DNA from: Anatilimnocola floriformis
GTDB lineage: Bacteria; Planctomycetota; Planctomycetia; Pirellulales; Pirellulaceae
Length of the DNA: 64,000 bases
NCBI RefSeq assembly: GCF_024256385.1
Contig: NZ_JAMLFW010000001.1
Location: 3,472,001-3,536,000 of the forward strand
Direction: 5' to 3'
Under the pieces are notes generated by a model that was given only the letters and a program-made list of their open reading frames with translations, was not told the origin of the DNA and did no database searches. Shown one piece after another: positions 34,816 through 43,671 of the stretch; within the stretch, counting starts at the first letter, position 1, and each line of letters starts with the position of its first letter. The position numbers were made by a program, and so were the translations under genes.

Positions 34816-36084
34816 ATGCGCAGGTTTGTCACGATTGCGGTCATTATTCTAGTCCTGGGTGGTGCAGCCGTCGCCTGGCAGCCGCTGAGCAACTACATGC
34901 AGTTGCGTAGCGTCCCCAAATGGAAGACCGCGAAGGTCACCGAGGGAAATATCTCTGCCGTCGTCAACGCCACCGGCACGGTCAAGCCCGTGCTCCAGAT
35001 TACCGTGGGAGCGTTTGTCTCGGGACCGATCGCCAAACTGCACGTCGAGTTCAACGAGGAAGTGAAAGAAGGCCAACTGATGGCCGAGATCGACCCGCGC
35101 ATCTATGTCGCTGGTGTGGCCCGCGACGAAGCGGCGCTGGCCAATCGCCGGGCGGACGTCGAGCGGGCCAAAGCGCAGTTGCAGCAAGCGATTCGCGACG
35201 AAAACCGCGCGAACACGCTCCGCGAGGACGATACTGCTTTCATCGCTCAAGCCGAAATCGATCGCGTTCACTTTGCTCGCCTGTCATTGCAAGCGATGGT
35301 CAAGGTGGCCGAAACGGCGGTCGACCAGGCCCAGGCTCAACTCGACAATTCCAAACTGAGCCTCGAATACACCAAGATCAAAGCTCCCTGCGACGGCATC
35401 GTGATCAACCGCAAAATTGATCCGGGGCAAACGCTGGCGGCCCAGTTTCAAACGCCTGAGCTGTTTATCGTCGCCCCCGACATGCGGAAGAAGATGTATG
35501 TGCATGCCGCCGTCGATGAAGCCGACATCGGGCTAATCAAAGTAGCTCAGGAGAAGAAAATGCCGGTGACATTCACCGTCGATGCCTACACCGACCTGTT
35601 CACGGGCACCGTCGAAGAAATTCGCCTGAGCGCCACGACCACGCAAAACGTTGTCACCTATCCGGTGCTCGTCGGCGCTGCGAACGAGCAACTCAAACTC
35701 CTCCCCGGCATGACGGCGAACCTGTCCTTCGAAGTGGCCCGGCGTGAAAAAGTACTGAAGATTCCCAACTCGGCTTTGCGGTTCTTTCCCGCGAAGCAGC
35801 ACGTTCGCACGGAGGATCTTCAGCTGCTGGAAGGGCAAGTGAAGGAAAACAACATCGACCCCGGCGACGTGCAAGAAACGGGTCTTTCGGCAGAAGAACG
35901 GGCGGAAATTCGCAAGTCGCGCAAAGTTCGGCACGTCTGGGTTTCGGATGGCCTCAAGCTGCGCGCGGTGGAAGTAGTCGCTGGTCTTTCGGAGAGCCGC
36001 TACACCGAACTGATCTCGGGCGATCTGAAAGTTGGTGATGTCCTCGTCACAGGCATCGAGCCACCGAAGCCGTGGGGAGGCTGA
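34816..36084 (+). CDS. Periplasmic adaptor, HlyD/MacA family
   Basis: Protein of 422 residues with an N-terminal transmembrane/signal helix (5-22). It has the barrel-sandwich start SAVVNATGTVKPVLQITVGAFVSG, a long coiled-coil (about 95-185, ANRRADVERAKAQLQQAIRDE), the lipoyl half DGIVINRKIDPGQTL and the beta-barrel part with LPGMTANLSF. It links the inner-membrane permease to the TolC channel. It starts about 105 bp from the divergent ATPase start and ends two bases before the permease gene begins (36084/36085). Confidence 0.9.
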   Translation: MRRFVTIAVIILVLGGAAVAWQPLSNYMQLRSVPKWKTAKVTEGNISAVVNATGTVKPVLQITVGAFVSGPIAKLHVEFNEEVKEGQLMAEIDPRIYVAGVARDEAALANRRADVERAKAQLQQAIRDENRANTLREDDTAFIAQAEIDRVHFARLSLQAMVKVAETAVDQAQAQLDNSKLSLEYTKIKAPCDGIVINRKIDPGQTLAAQFQTPELFIVAPDMRKKMYVHAAVDEADIGLIKVAQEKKMPVTFTVDAYTDLFTGTVEEIRLSATTTQNVVTYPVLVGAANEQLKLLPGMTANLSFEVARREKVLKIPNSALRFFPAKQHVRTEDLQLLEGQVKENNIDPGDVQETGLSAEERAEIRKSRKVRHVWVSDGLKLRAVEVVAGLSESRYTELISGDLKVGDVLVTGIEPPKPWGG

Positions 36085-37332
36085 ATGATCAGCGGATTTT
36101 TCATTACGCTGCGAATCGCCACGCGGGCGTTGGCCAAGAACAAATTGCGGGCCGGCCTCACTGTCCTGGGGGTGGTGATTGGCATTGCCGCCGTCACGGC
36201 AATGGTCTCGCTCGGGCAGAGCGCTAGCCAGCTTGTGCAAGGTCAGTTGCAAGGCTTAGGGACCAATGTCGTCATCGTCTTTCCCGGCAATCAAAAGCAA
36301 GGGGGCGGTGTACATGGCGCCGTGTCTTCGCTGACGGCAGCTGATTCCGAGGCCATCGTCGAGCATTGCCACACGATCATTGCCAGTTCCCCGATCGTCA
36401 TTACTCAGGCCCAGGTCGTGTACGGCAACGCCAACTACCAGCCGCGGGAACTGGTCGGCGTGGGGGAGCAATTCCTGACGGTCCGGAATTGGCCAGTGCG
36501 GCGGGGCGGCTTTTTCACCGATGGCGACATCAATTCTGCCTCGCAGGTCTGCGTCATTGGCCACACGGTCGTCAGCAAGCTGTTTCAAACGTCCGACCCG
36601 ATCGGCGAGAAAATTCGCGTTAAGGGCGTGCCGTTCGAAGTTGTCGGCGTGTTGCAAACCAAGGGGGCCAACATGGTGGGAGAGGATCAGGACGATGTGA
36701 TGCTGTTCCCCTACACTTCCATGCGCCGCCGACTGCAGGGAAGCGAGTTCGACAACGTCAATGCCATCATGTGTTCCGCCCGCTCGCTGACCGACATGGC
36801 TGAAGCCGAAAGCGAAATCAATCAACTGCTGGCCGAACGGCACAAAATCAACCCCGGCGAACCTTTCGATTTCGACGTGGGCACGACGGTTGAAATCGCC
36901 AATCTGTTGGGCGTGATCATTGGTACGTTGACAATGATGATCTCGTCGATCGCCGGCATCTCCCTGGTGGTCGGCGGCGTGGGCATTATGAATATCATGC
37001 TCGTCAGCGTCACCGAACGAACCCGCGAAATCGGCATCCGCATGGCCGTCGGAGCCCGCGGCCGAGACATCCTCGCGCAGTTCCTGATGGAAGCCATCCT
37101 ACTCGCCTGCCTCGGCGGTATCGTCGGTTTTGCCCTCGGTTGCGCCGCTTCCGTCGGTGTAACCATGCTCATCAACTCGCTCACCTCTGGCACTCGGTGG
37201 CCGATCGTGATCAGTTTCAACGCAGCGATCCTCGCCTTCTTCTTCGCCGCCGCCGTGGGAGTTTTTTTTGGCTACTACCCAGCACGCAGGGCGAGTCAGT
37301 TAGACCCGATTGAAGCCTTAAGGTATGAGTGA
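36085..37332 (+). CDS. MacB-like ABC permease
   Basis: Protein of 415 residues. One N-terminal membrane helix (about 28-48, GLTVLGVVIGIAAVTAMVSL), a large periplasmic MacB_PCD domain (about 50-285) and a C-terminal FtsX part with three helices (about 290-315, 335-370, 380-400); the E-R-T-R-E-I-G-I-R-M-A-V-G-A coupling motif is complete. It exports peptides, macrolides or lipids with the ATPase encoded on the opposite strand. Unlike E. coli MacB, the ATPase is a separate protein. Confidence 0.92.
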   Translation: MISGFFITLRIATRALAKNKLRAGLTVLGVVIGIAAVTAMVSLGQSASQLVQGQLQGLGTNVVIVFPGNQKQGGGVHGAVSSLTAADSEAIVEHCHTIIASSPIVITQAQVVYGNANYQPRELVGVGEQFLTVRNWPVRRGGFFTDGDINSASQVCVIGHTVVSKLFQTSDPIGEKIRVKGVPFEVVGVLQTKGANMVGEDQDDVMLFPYTSMRRRLQGSEFDNVNAIMCSARSLTDMAEAESEINQLLAERHKINPGEPFDFDVGTTVEIANLLGVIIGTLTMMISSIAGISLVVGGVGIMNIMLVSVTERTREIGIRMAVGARGRDILAQFLMEAILLACLGGIVGFALGCAASVGVTMLINSLTSGTRWPIVISFNAAILAFFFAAAVGVFFGYYPARRASQLDPIEALRYE

Positions 37333-37653
37333 ATTGGTTTCAACAATGCGATGTCAGTAATTCGCAGCACGATGGTGACAGAAGGCGGGCGCTCTAGGGA
37401 AAAGGAAAATACCATCAATCCTGCGTCTCGCGTGGGCTCGTCGGAAACCGAACTGCCCCCACCACGTCGGTGGGGGCTTTTGGATCGCAACCCGCTCCGT
37501 TTTGCCGTGATAATTCTCGATTGGCGCGGTGGCGTTCCCAGAAGTAAGCACACCCGCGACGGCTTTCCGCACTGTGCGTTTACTTCCCGAAAGAGCTCAC
37601 GATAACCGGTCACGCTGCTTCAAGCGTAAGCAAAACGCCGTTAAATGGCTGGC
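37333..37653. other. Intergenic region between convergent genes
   Basis: About 320 bp with no supported gene. Its only clear feature is the terminator at 37455-37481. Confidence 0.6.
37455..37481 (+). terminator. Intrinsic terminator after the efflux permease
   Basis: Stem GCCCCCACC (37455-37463) / GGTGGGGGC (37469-37477), loop ACGTC, followed by TTTT. It closes the adaptor/permease transcript. Confidence 0.85.
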
Positions 37654-38748
37654 TCACGCTACCACAATTGGCTTCTTTTGCAGTTCCGCAGTCGGTTGAT
37701 CCAATGACGGATAATCCGTGTAGCCTTCGGGGCCCGAGCCGTAGAACGTTTTGGGGTTCGGTGCGTTGAGCGGCGCATTAAGCGCGAAGCGATGGGGGAG
37801 ATCGGGATTGGCGATGAAGAGTTTGCCGAATGCCACAGCGTCGGCTTCGCCTGACTCGATGGCCTGATTGGCGCTTGCGAATGAGAAGCTTTCATTCGCA
37901 ATGTAGATGCCGCCGAACTTTCGTTTCAGTTCGGGGCCGATTCGGTTTGGGCCGATTGATTCACGCGCCATGATGAATGCGATGCGCCGCTGGCCCAGTT
38001 GCTCGGCTACGTAGCCGAACGTGGCGGCTGGGTTGGAGTCGCCCATCGAATACATGTCGCCGCGCGGCGAAAGATGCACGCCGACGCGGTTCACGCCCCA
38101 CACCCCGATGACTGCGTCGGTCACTTCTAACAACAGTCTCGCGCGGTTCTCGATCGATCCGCCGTACTCGTCGGTGCGCTCGTTCGAACTGTCTTGCAGG
38201 AACTGATCGAGCAGATAGCCATTCGCGCCGTGCACTTCCACGCCGTCGAAACCGGCTTCTTGCGCATTCACCGCGCCTTGTTTGTAAGCGGCAACGATGC
38301 CAGGCATTTCGGCGAGTTGCAGCGGACGCGGCAAGACGAACGGTCGTTCGGGCCGCAACAGATGAACGTGCCCAGCCGGTGCGCGAGCGCTAGGAGCGAC
38401 GGGCAATTCGCCGCCGAGGTACGACGGATCGGAAATGCGTCCGACATGCCACAGCTGCAACAAGATTCTTCCGCCCGCTTCATGCACCGCGCGAGTTACC
38501 AGTTTCCAACCTTCGATTTGCTCGCGAGACCAAACGCCCGGCGTGTTGGGATATCCCACTCCCATCGGCGTGACGCTGGTGGCCTCAGTGAGCATCAGCC
38601 CCGCGCCGGCGCGCTGACGATAGTATTCGGCCATCATTGCGTTGGGAACACGGCCGGAACTCGCCCGAGTTCGCGTCAGCGGCGATAACACGACGCGGTT
38701 AGGGAGTTTCCAATCACCGATAACCAGCGGATCGAGCAGCGCAGTCAT
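37654..38748 (-). CDS. Old Yellow Enzyme family flavin oxidoreductase (NemA-like)
   Basis: Protein of 364 residues, full length. The FMN-binding start LVIGDWKLPNRVVLSPLTR, and the active-site pair H173/N176 with Y178 (VHGANGYLLDQFL), plus the SNERTDEYGGSIENRARL signature, are all present. Such enzymes reduce activated C=C bonds and nitro or nitrate-ester compounds with NAD(P)H. It is divergent from the aldo/keto reductase operon at 39047 over a 300-bp gap, so both may answer to the same stress signal (inference). Confidence 0.93.
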   Translation of the reverse strand: MTALLDPLVIGDWKLPNRVVLSPLTRTRASSGRVPNAMMAEYYRQRAGAGLMLTEATSVTPMGVGYPNTPGVWSREQIEGWKLVTRAVHEAGGRILLQLWHVGRISDPSYLGGELPVAPSARAPAGHVHLLRPERPFVLPRPLQLAEMPGIVAAYKQGAVNAQEAGFDGVEVHGANGYLLDQFLQDSSNERTDEYGGSIENRARLLLEVTDAVIGVWGVNRVGVHLSPRGDMYSMGDSNPAATFGYVAEQLGQRRIAFIMARESIGPNRIGPELKRKFGGIYIANESFSFASANQAIESGEADAVAFGKLFIANPDLPHRFALNAPLNAPNPKTFYGSGPEGYTDYPSLDQPTAELQKKPIVVA

Positions 38749-39046
38749 TTGAGCTTCCTTTTTTAGTCACTAAGAGGGCCACGATTTTCCACCACGCCTA
38801 GGGCCGAGTCGGCTTCCCGCCGGCACTTCGCAGAGATAAAGCGTGAACGATGGACATCTCCAATTCAGCGAACGGAATGCGGCGCAATTGCGTGCTGATG
38901 ATGACGAATCTTTTCCTGCGAACCAAAATCGGTGTCCAGGCCTGACGCTTCTTTACGTGTGACAGAGATGGAATGCAACGCCGACCGCGGCTACACCATT
39001 TCTAAGATTCTTGTCCAGACATGAAGGCTTAGCGCGGAGAATTAGC

Positions 39047-40060
39047 ATGAGCGTGCGAGGAAGTCTGCTGAAGGGACCGCTGGGTTTTGGGGCGGCGCCG
39101 CTGGGAAACATGTTTCGTAACATTCCCGATGCCGAGGCCGAAGCTACGGTCGACGCGGCCTGGCAACAAGGCGGCCGCTACTTCGACACGGCCCCCTTCT
39201 ACGGAGCCGGTTTATCCGAGATTCGTCTTGGCCGAGCGCTCGCCAAGCATAACCGCAATGACTACGTTCTCAGCACGAAGGTCGGTCGGTTGATCCTCGA
39301 TGAAGTCGAAACCGGCAAGCGCGACTTCGGTGAAAAATCGGGCCTGTTCGAATTCGGTCGGCCCAATCGAGTCGTCTACGACTATTCCGCCGATGGCACC
39401 CTGCGCTCGATCGACGACAGCTTGAAACGTCTCGGTGTGGAGCGCATCGACTTCGTGTGGATTCACGATGTCTCGCGCGACTTTCACGGCGACCAATGGC
39501 TTCACTTTTTTGAAATCGCCCGCACCGGTGCTTTTCGGGCACTCACCAAGCTGCGTGAGCAAGGCGTGATCAAAGGTTGGGGCCTCGGCGTGAACAGCGT
39601 CGAGCCGTGCGAGCTGACGCTCGATATGACCGAAACCCAACCGGATGGATTTCTCCTTGCGGGCCGCTACACGCTGCTCGATCACGAGCGGGCGCTGCAA
39701 CGGCTGATGCCAGCTGCGGCCGCGAAGAAAGTCGATATCGTCATCGGCGGCCCTTACAGTTCCGGCGTGCTGGTCGGCGGTGCGCACTTCGAATATCAAA
39801 AGGCGCCGCCCGAAATTCTCGCGAAGGTTGAACGCATCCGCGCTGTTGCCCAGCGCTACAGTGTTCCGATCAAAGCGGCGGCGCTGCAATTCTCGCTGGC
39901 TCATCCGGCCGCGGCTGCGGTGATTCCAGGCGCAAGTCGTCCAGAGCGTATCGCCGAGGACCATGCTGCTTTGGCCTTCGTTATTCCAGGCGACTTCTGG
40001 CGGGAGCTACGCGAGCAAAAGCTCGTCGCCGCGCAAGCGCCGCTGCCGATCGATCGGTAA
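39047..40060 (+). CDS. Aldo/keto reductase (aldose/pyridoxal dehydrogenase-like)
   Basis: Protein of 337 residues; start ATG 39047 with GGAGA eight bases upstream (an in-frame start at 39011 is less good). The tetrad is intact: D47, Y52 (YFDTAPFYG), K78 (LSTKVG) and H140 (DFVWIHDV). The pattern is closest to the D-threo-aldose 1-dehydrogenase / pyridoxal 4-dehydrogenase branch. First gene of a plus-strand series with GlcG-like, SRPBCC and formate dehydrogenase genes. Confidence 0.9.
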   Translation: MSVRGSLLKGPLGFGAAPLGNMFRNIPDAEAEATVDAAWQQGGRYFDTAPFYGAGLSEIRLGRALAKHNRNDYVLSTKVGRLILDEVETGKRDFGEKSGLFEFGRPNRVVYDYSADGTLRSIDDSLKRLGVERIDFVWIHDVSRDFHGDQWLHFFEIARTGAFRALTKLREQGVIKGWGLGVNSVEPCELTLDMTETQPDGFLLAGRYTLLDHERALQRLMPAAAAKKVDIVIGGPYSSGVLVGGAHFEYQKAPPEILAKVERIRAVAQRYSVPIKAAALQFSLAHPAAAAVIPGASRPERIAEDHAALAFVIPGDFWRELREQKLVAAQAPLPIDR

Positions 40061-40168
40061 TTCTTCGGCCCCCTTCCATCAGAAAAACAAGAAGAGAGCC
40101 GGCTGCGCAACCGCGCAGTCGAAGTTGGAACGCTGCTGCGCAGTCATAAAAATCTTGAGGAGCAGAAA

Positions 40169-40603
40169 ATGCAGGTCAGCCTATCGGAAGCCCAGCAAGC
40201 AATCGCCGCGGCGATCAGCGAAGCCGAACGAATTGGAACGCGGATGTGTATCGCGATTCTCGATTCGGGCGCCAATCTGAAAGCTTTCGTCCGCATGGAG
40301 GATGCGCACCTCGGCTGCATCGATGTGGCGACCAAGAAGGCGAAGTCTGCCTGCCTCTTCGGCATGCCGAGCGGAGAGATCGGCAAACTTTCGCAGCCAA
40401 GCGGACCGCTGTTTGGCATCGAGCATTCCAACGCGGGGCTCATCACGTTTCCAGGCGGACTGCCGATTGTGAATCGCGACGGTGAGCTCATTGGCGCAAT
40501 CGGCGTCAGCGGCAGCACGGTGGACAACGATTTGCGCGTTGCCACGGTCGGCGCTATGGCAATTGGTTCGACCGAAGTTCCCGAACATCCTTGGCGAAGT
40601 TAA
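40169..40603 (+). CDS. GlcG/HbpS-like (DUF336) protein
   Basis: Protein of 144 residues. The domain opens with [20 protein letters not shown], followed by [15 protein letters not shown], the family core, and ends [14 protein letters not shown] with the G-G-L-P-I strand before it. Proteins of this family bind heme or serve as small accessory proteins next to oxidoreductases. AGGAG at 40155-40159 precedes the ATG. It lies about 110 bp after the aldo/keto reductase. Confidence 0.88.
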   Translation: MQVSLSEAQQAIAAAISEAERIGTRMCIAILDSGANLKAFVRMEDAHLGCIDVATKKAKSACLFGMPSGEIGKLSQPSGPLFGIEHSNAGLITFPGGLPIVNRDGELIGAIGVSGSTVDNDLRVATVGAMAIGSTEVPEHPWRS

Positions 40604-40634
40604 TTGCGTTCGTTTTCCAATTAGGTGACAGCTC

Positions 40635-41054
40635 ATGGCAACCGCATCTGCCTCGATCGAAATCTCAGCGCCACCCGAACAGGTCTGGCAACTCATTGGC
40701 GGCTTTGGTTCGCTCCCCGATTGGCTCCCGTACATCCCTCAAAGCGAGCTGAGCGAAGGGGGCCGTGTGCGGCGACTCACCAATCCCAATGGCGACACCA
40801 TCGTCGAGCGCTTGATTGCTTTCGATCAAGCCGCCCGCAGCTACACCTATGCCATCGTTCGCGCTCCATTTCCCGTGACGAATTACCTTTCCACGATCCG
40901 CGTGAGTGAGACCGGCGGCGGTCGGTCGCGCGTGGAGTGGTCGGGCGAATTCACTCCCAGCGGCGTGACCGAGCAATTCGTCACGCAGTTGTTTCAGCGG
41001 ATCTACACCGACGGCGTGAACGCGCTTGCCGCTCGATACGCAGCGAAACACTAG
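40635..41054 (+). CDS. SRPBCC/polyketide-cyclase-like ligand-binding protein
   Basis: Protein of 139 residues with the typical START-like pattern: ASIEISAPPEQVWQLIGGFG at the N-terminus, a central antiparallel sheet (VERLIAFDQAARSYTYAIV) and a long C-terminal helix (TEQFVTQLFQRIYTDGVNAL). These proteins hold hydrophobic ligands. It follows the GlcG-like gene by 31 bp and precedes formate dehydrogenase by 59 bp. Confidence 0.85.
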   Translation: MATASASIEISAPPEQVWQLIGGFGSLPDWLPYIPQSELSEGGRVRRLTNPNGDTIVERLIAFDQAARSYTYAIVRAPFPVTNYLSTIRVSETGGGRSRVEWSGEFTPSGVTEQFVTQLFQRIYTDGVNALAARYAAKH

Positions 41055-41113
41055 CCGTTTTCTCGAATCTCTCTGCCGATCGTTTCCCGTCACTATTTGT
41101 TTGGAGAATTCCG

Positions 41114-42298
41114 ATGTCGAAGATTCTGTGTGTGCTTTATCCCGATCCTGTGGGCGGCTTGCCAACTTCTTACGCTCGCGATGGCTTGCCCCAACTGACT
41201 CACTATCCTGATGGCCAAACCCTGCCCTCGCCGGAAGCCATTGATTTCACGCCGGGCGAACTGCTGGGCTCGGTGTCGGGCGAACTCGGGCTGCGCAAGT
41301 TCCTCGAGGCCGCGGGGCACGAGCTCGTCGTTGTTTCTGATAAAGACCGCGCGAATAGCGCGTTCGATCGCGAATTGGTCGATGCAGAAGTCGTCATTTC
41401 ACAACCCTTTTGGCCGGCGTATTTGACCGCCGAACGAATCGCGAAAGCACCGAAACTAAAACTCGCACTCACGGCGGGCATCGGCTCGGACCACGTCGAT
41501 CTGGAAGCCGCGAGCCAGGCCGAAATCACCGTTGCAGAGGTTACGTACTGCAACAGCATCAGCGTGGCCGAACATGCGGTGATGCAGATTCTCGCCCTGG
41601 TGCGAAACTACCTGCCGTCGCACGAATGGATCGTGAAGGGCGGCTGGAACATCGCCGATTGTGCCGAGCGTGCGTACGATCTCGAGGGCATGCACGTCGG
41701 CGTGGTGGCCGCCGGCCGGATCGGTCTGGCGGTGCTGCAGCGACTGAAACCATTCGGCGTCAAGCTGCACTATACGCAGCGCCACCGTTTGCCCGCCGCG
41801 CTCGAACAAGAGCTTGGCCTGACTTTTCATACGACACTCGAATCGCTTACCAAGGCCTGCGATGTCGTCTCGCTGCACTGCCCGCTACACCCCGGCACTA
41901 TGCATATGGTGAATGAGCAGATCCTGCGAGGGATGCGGCGCGGCTCGTACATCGTCAACACCGCGCGGGCCGAACTTTGCGATCAGGCCGCGATCGTGCG
42001 GGCGCTCGAGGGAGGACAACTCGCGGGCTACGCTGGCGATGTCTGGTTTCCTCAACCGCCGCCGGCCAACCACCCCTGGCGAACCATGCCGCATCAAGCC
42101 ATGACGCCGCACGTGTCTGGAACCACGCTCTCAGCGCAAGCCCGTTACGCTGCCGGTACGCGAGAAATCCTCGAATGCTGGTTCGCCGGCCGGCCGATCC
42201 GCGACGAATACTTGATCGTGGCCGGCGGCAAGTTAGCCGGCACCGGCGCTCGCTCGTACACGGTGAATGCCCCCAGCAAGGTACTGGCACACACTTGA
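41114..42298 (+). CDS. fdh: NAD-dependent formate dehydrogenase
   Basis: Protein of 394 residues, matching the length of bacterial NAD-FDH. Visible residues: PFWPAYLT (formate-site loop), the Rossmann motif as VGVVAAGRIG, R in NTARAELCD and the catalytic H in PHVSGTTLS, as well as YAGDVWFPQPPP. It oxidises formate to CO2 and gives NADH. The ATG at 41114 has GGAG seven bases upstream; an earlier in-frame start lies inside the SRPBCC gene. It may feed reducing power to the reductases in this cluster (inference). Confidence 0.92.
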   Translation: MSKILCVLYPDPVGGLPTSYARDGLPQLTHYPDGQTLPSPEAIDFTPGELLGSVSGELGLRKFLEAAGHELVVVSDKDRANSAFDRELVDAEVVISQPFWPAYLTAERIAKAPKLKLALTAGIGSDHVDLEAASQAEITVAEVTYCNSISVAEHAVMQILALVRNYLPSHEWIVKGGWNIADCAERAYDLEGMHVGVVAAGRIGLAVLQRLKPFGVKLHYTQRHRLPAALEQELGLTFHTTLESLTKACDVVSLHCPLHPGTMHMVNEQILRGMRRGSYIVNTARAELCDQAAIVRALEGGQLAGYAGDVWFPQPPPANHPWRTMPHQAMTPHVSGTTLSAQARYAAGTREILECWFAGRPIRDEYLIVAGGKLAGTGARSYTVNAPSKVLAHT

Positions 42299-42413
42299 AC
42301 AGCGGCCGCGTCATCCTTTCATCAGTGCGACACGCCGATGCTAAATTGGCTGTCGCAGGCTTCGCCACTGACCCGTTGCAGCGCGACTCCACCCGAGACG
42401 CGAGTGCTGTACG

Positions 42414-43661
42414 TTACGGCACATCAAACCTGGAGCCAATCGTTTGAGTTGATTGGAAATCAGATTCTTCCAGCTTGCGGCGTTGGTCGAAGAGCTGAAA
42501 TGCTGCGATCAGAACGACGGGAAAAATGGCTGCGTGGCTGGGATCGACGGCAACTTCAATGGCTTGGAACAAACCTACTTCGGCATCGATCACGCGGCGA
42601 GTTGGTTGAAAATCGGTCGTCGTTCTCGCGATGGCCGCGGACTGGACTGTTCTTGCCGTTACTAATTCGACGAGTCCACCTTCATCAAATTCCGATACGA
42701 ACTCTGGTGCAAACGTTACCTCACTGATGTCGGGTGAGTGCAGAACACTGGGGCTGGGGCCCGGTCGGTCTGCAATGTTCAAGCGGCGACTCGCATTCAC
42801 AATCGCGCTGTGTCGGTCCTGATGAGCAGAGATGTTGGTTGCTTGCGTGCGTGCGATGGGCAACTCGAGCAGTTCAGTTGCTGAGTCGCCGTTTGTCGGT
42901 TGGCGATCATCAGACAACCCCATCTCATCACTGTCCGACTCGACTCCGTTCAAGCCCGCTGTCGATGTGGCCCGACCTTCGTGACGACTCACTTCGGAGT
43001 GATGAGACGAATGTCGCAGGGCCGTGGTGATCACACTCGGCGAATCATGCAAATCAAGCCAAGGGAGACGTCGGTCGTCTGAACTTTTCGAGGTGTCCGG
43101 CGCTGGTTGATCGGGAGGCGTCGATTCCGGCGCCGAGTCGAGCGGCTGACCGATCGGATCGCTGCTGACGGCATCGCCAGGCCCGTTGTCGCTAACGGAA
43201 TCGGGAGGACCATCGATGGTTCCCCAACCGGGCTCGGTGTGGGTCTGATCCGAATCGAGATTGATATCTTGCAAACGCGTGAGCCAGGGCGCACGAATGA
43301 GGGGCATATTATCGGTCGAGCGGAAATCGATTTGGCGCAGGTCGAGCTTGGTGAAGTCGGCGATCTGAATCGAAATCGGCCGGACCGCTTCGCCGGGTGT
43401 GCTTTGAACTACTTCAATGCGATTCACGTTCGTGCCGAAGTGCCCAGAGGTCGGACCCACGATCTGATAATTGTCTTGTCGGTGCTCGCCGAACGAAGCG
43501 ATTGAGGATTCCGTGCGTGGTTCGACTTCGAGATTGTCCGGCATCCCGATCATGGCCGCGAGCACGGAGCGGCCTTCCAGCTTTTCAACTTTCAATCGTC
43601 GTGGCTGAGAATTGTTCATGTCGGATGTCGGAGAGAGGAGTGACTTGGGTTCTTGATTCAT
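42414..43661 (-). CDS. LEPR-XLL-type surface protein, function unknown
   Basis: Protein of 415 residues. The N-terminus carries RRLKVEKLEGRSVLAAM, a variant of the L-E-x-R-x-L-L motif found at the start of many planctomycete exported proteins. The rest is low in structure: long acidic, serine-, proline- and aspartate-rich stretches (TSKSSDDRRLPWL, DSDEMGLSDDRQPTNGD), then a hydrophobic piece near the end (about 370-390, HAAIFPVVLIAAFQLF) that could be a C-terminal anchor. The ATG at 43661 follows the kinase gene by ten bases, so it belongs to the sigma/kinase operon; a substrate or exported output is possible. Confidence 0.7.
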   Translation of the reverse strand: MNQEPKSLLSPTSDMNNSQPRRLKVEKLEGRSVLAAMIGMPDNLEVEPRTESSIASFGEHRQDNYQIVGPTSGHFGTNVNRIEVVQSTPGEAVRPISIQIADFTKLDLRQIDFRSTDNMPLIRAPWLTRLQDINLDSDQTHTEPGWGTIDGPPDSVSDNGPGDAVSSDPIGQPLDSAPESTPPDQPAPDTSKSSDDRRLPWLDLHDSPSVITTALRHSSHHSEVSRHEGRATSTAGLNGVESDSDEMGLSDDRQPTNGDSATELLELPIARTQATNISAHQDRHSAIVNASRRLNIADRPGPSPSVLHSPDISEVTFAPEFVSEFDEGGLVELVTARTVQSAAIARTTTDFQPTRRVIDAEVGLFQAIEVAVDPSHAAIFPVVLIAAFQLFDQRRKLEESDFQSTQTIGSRFDVP

Positions 43662-43671
43662 GTTTCGATTC

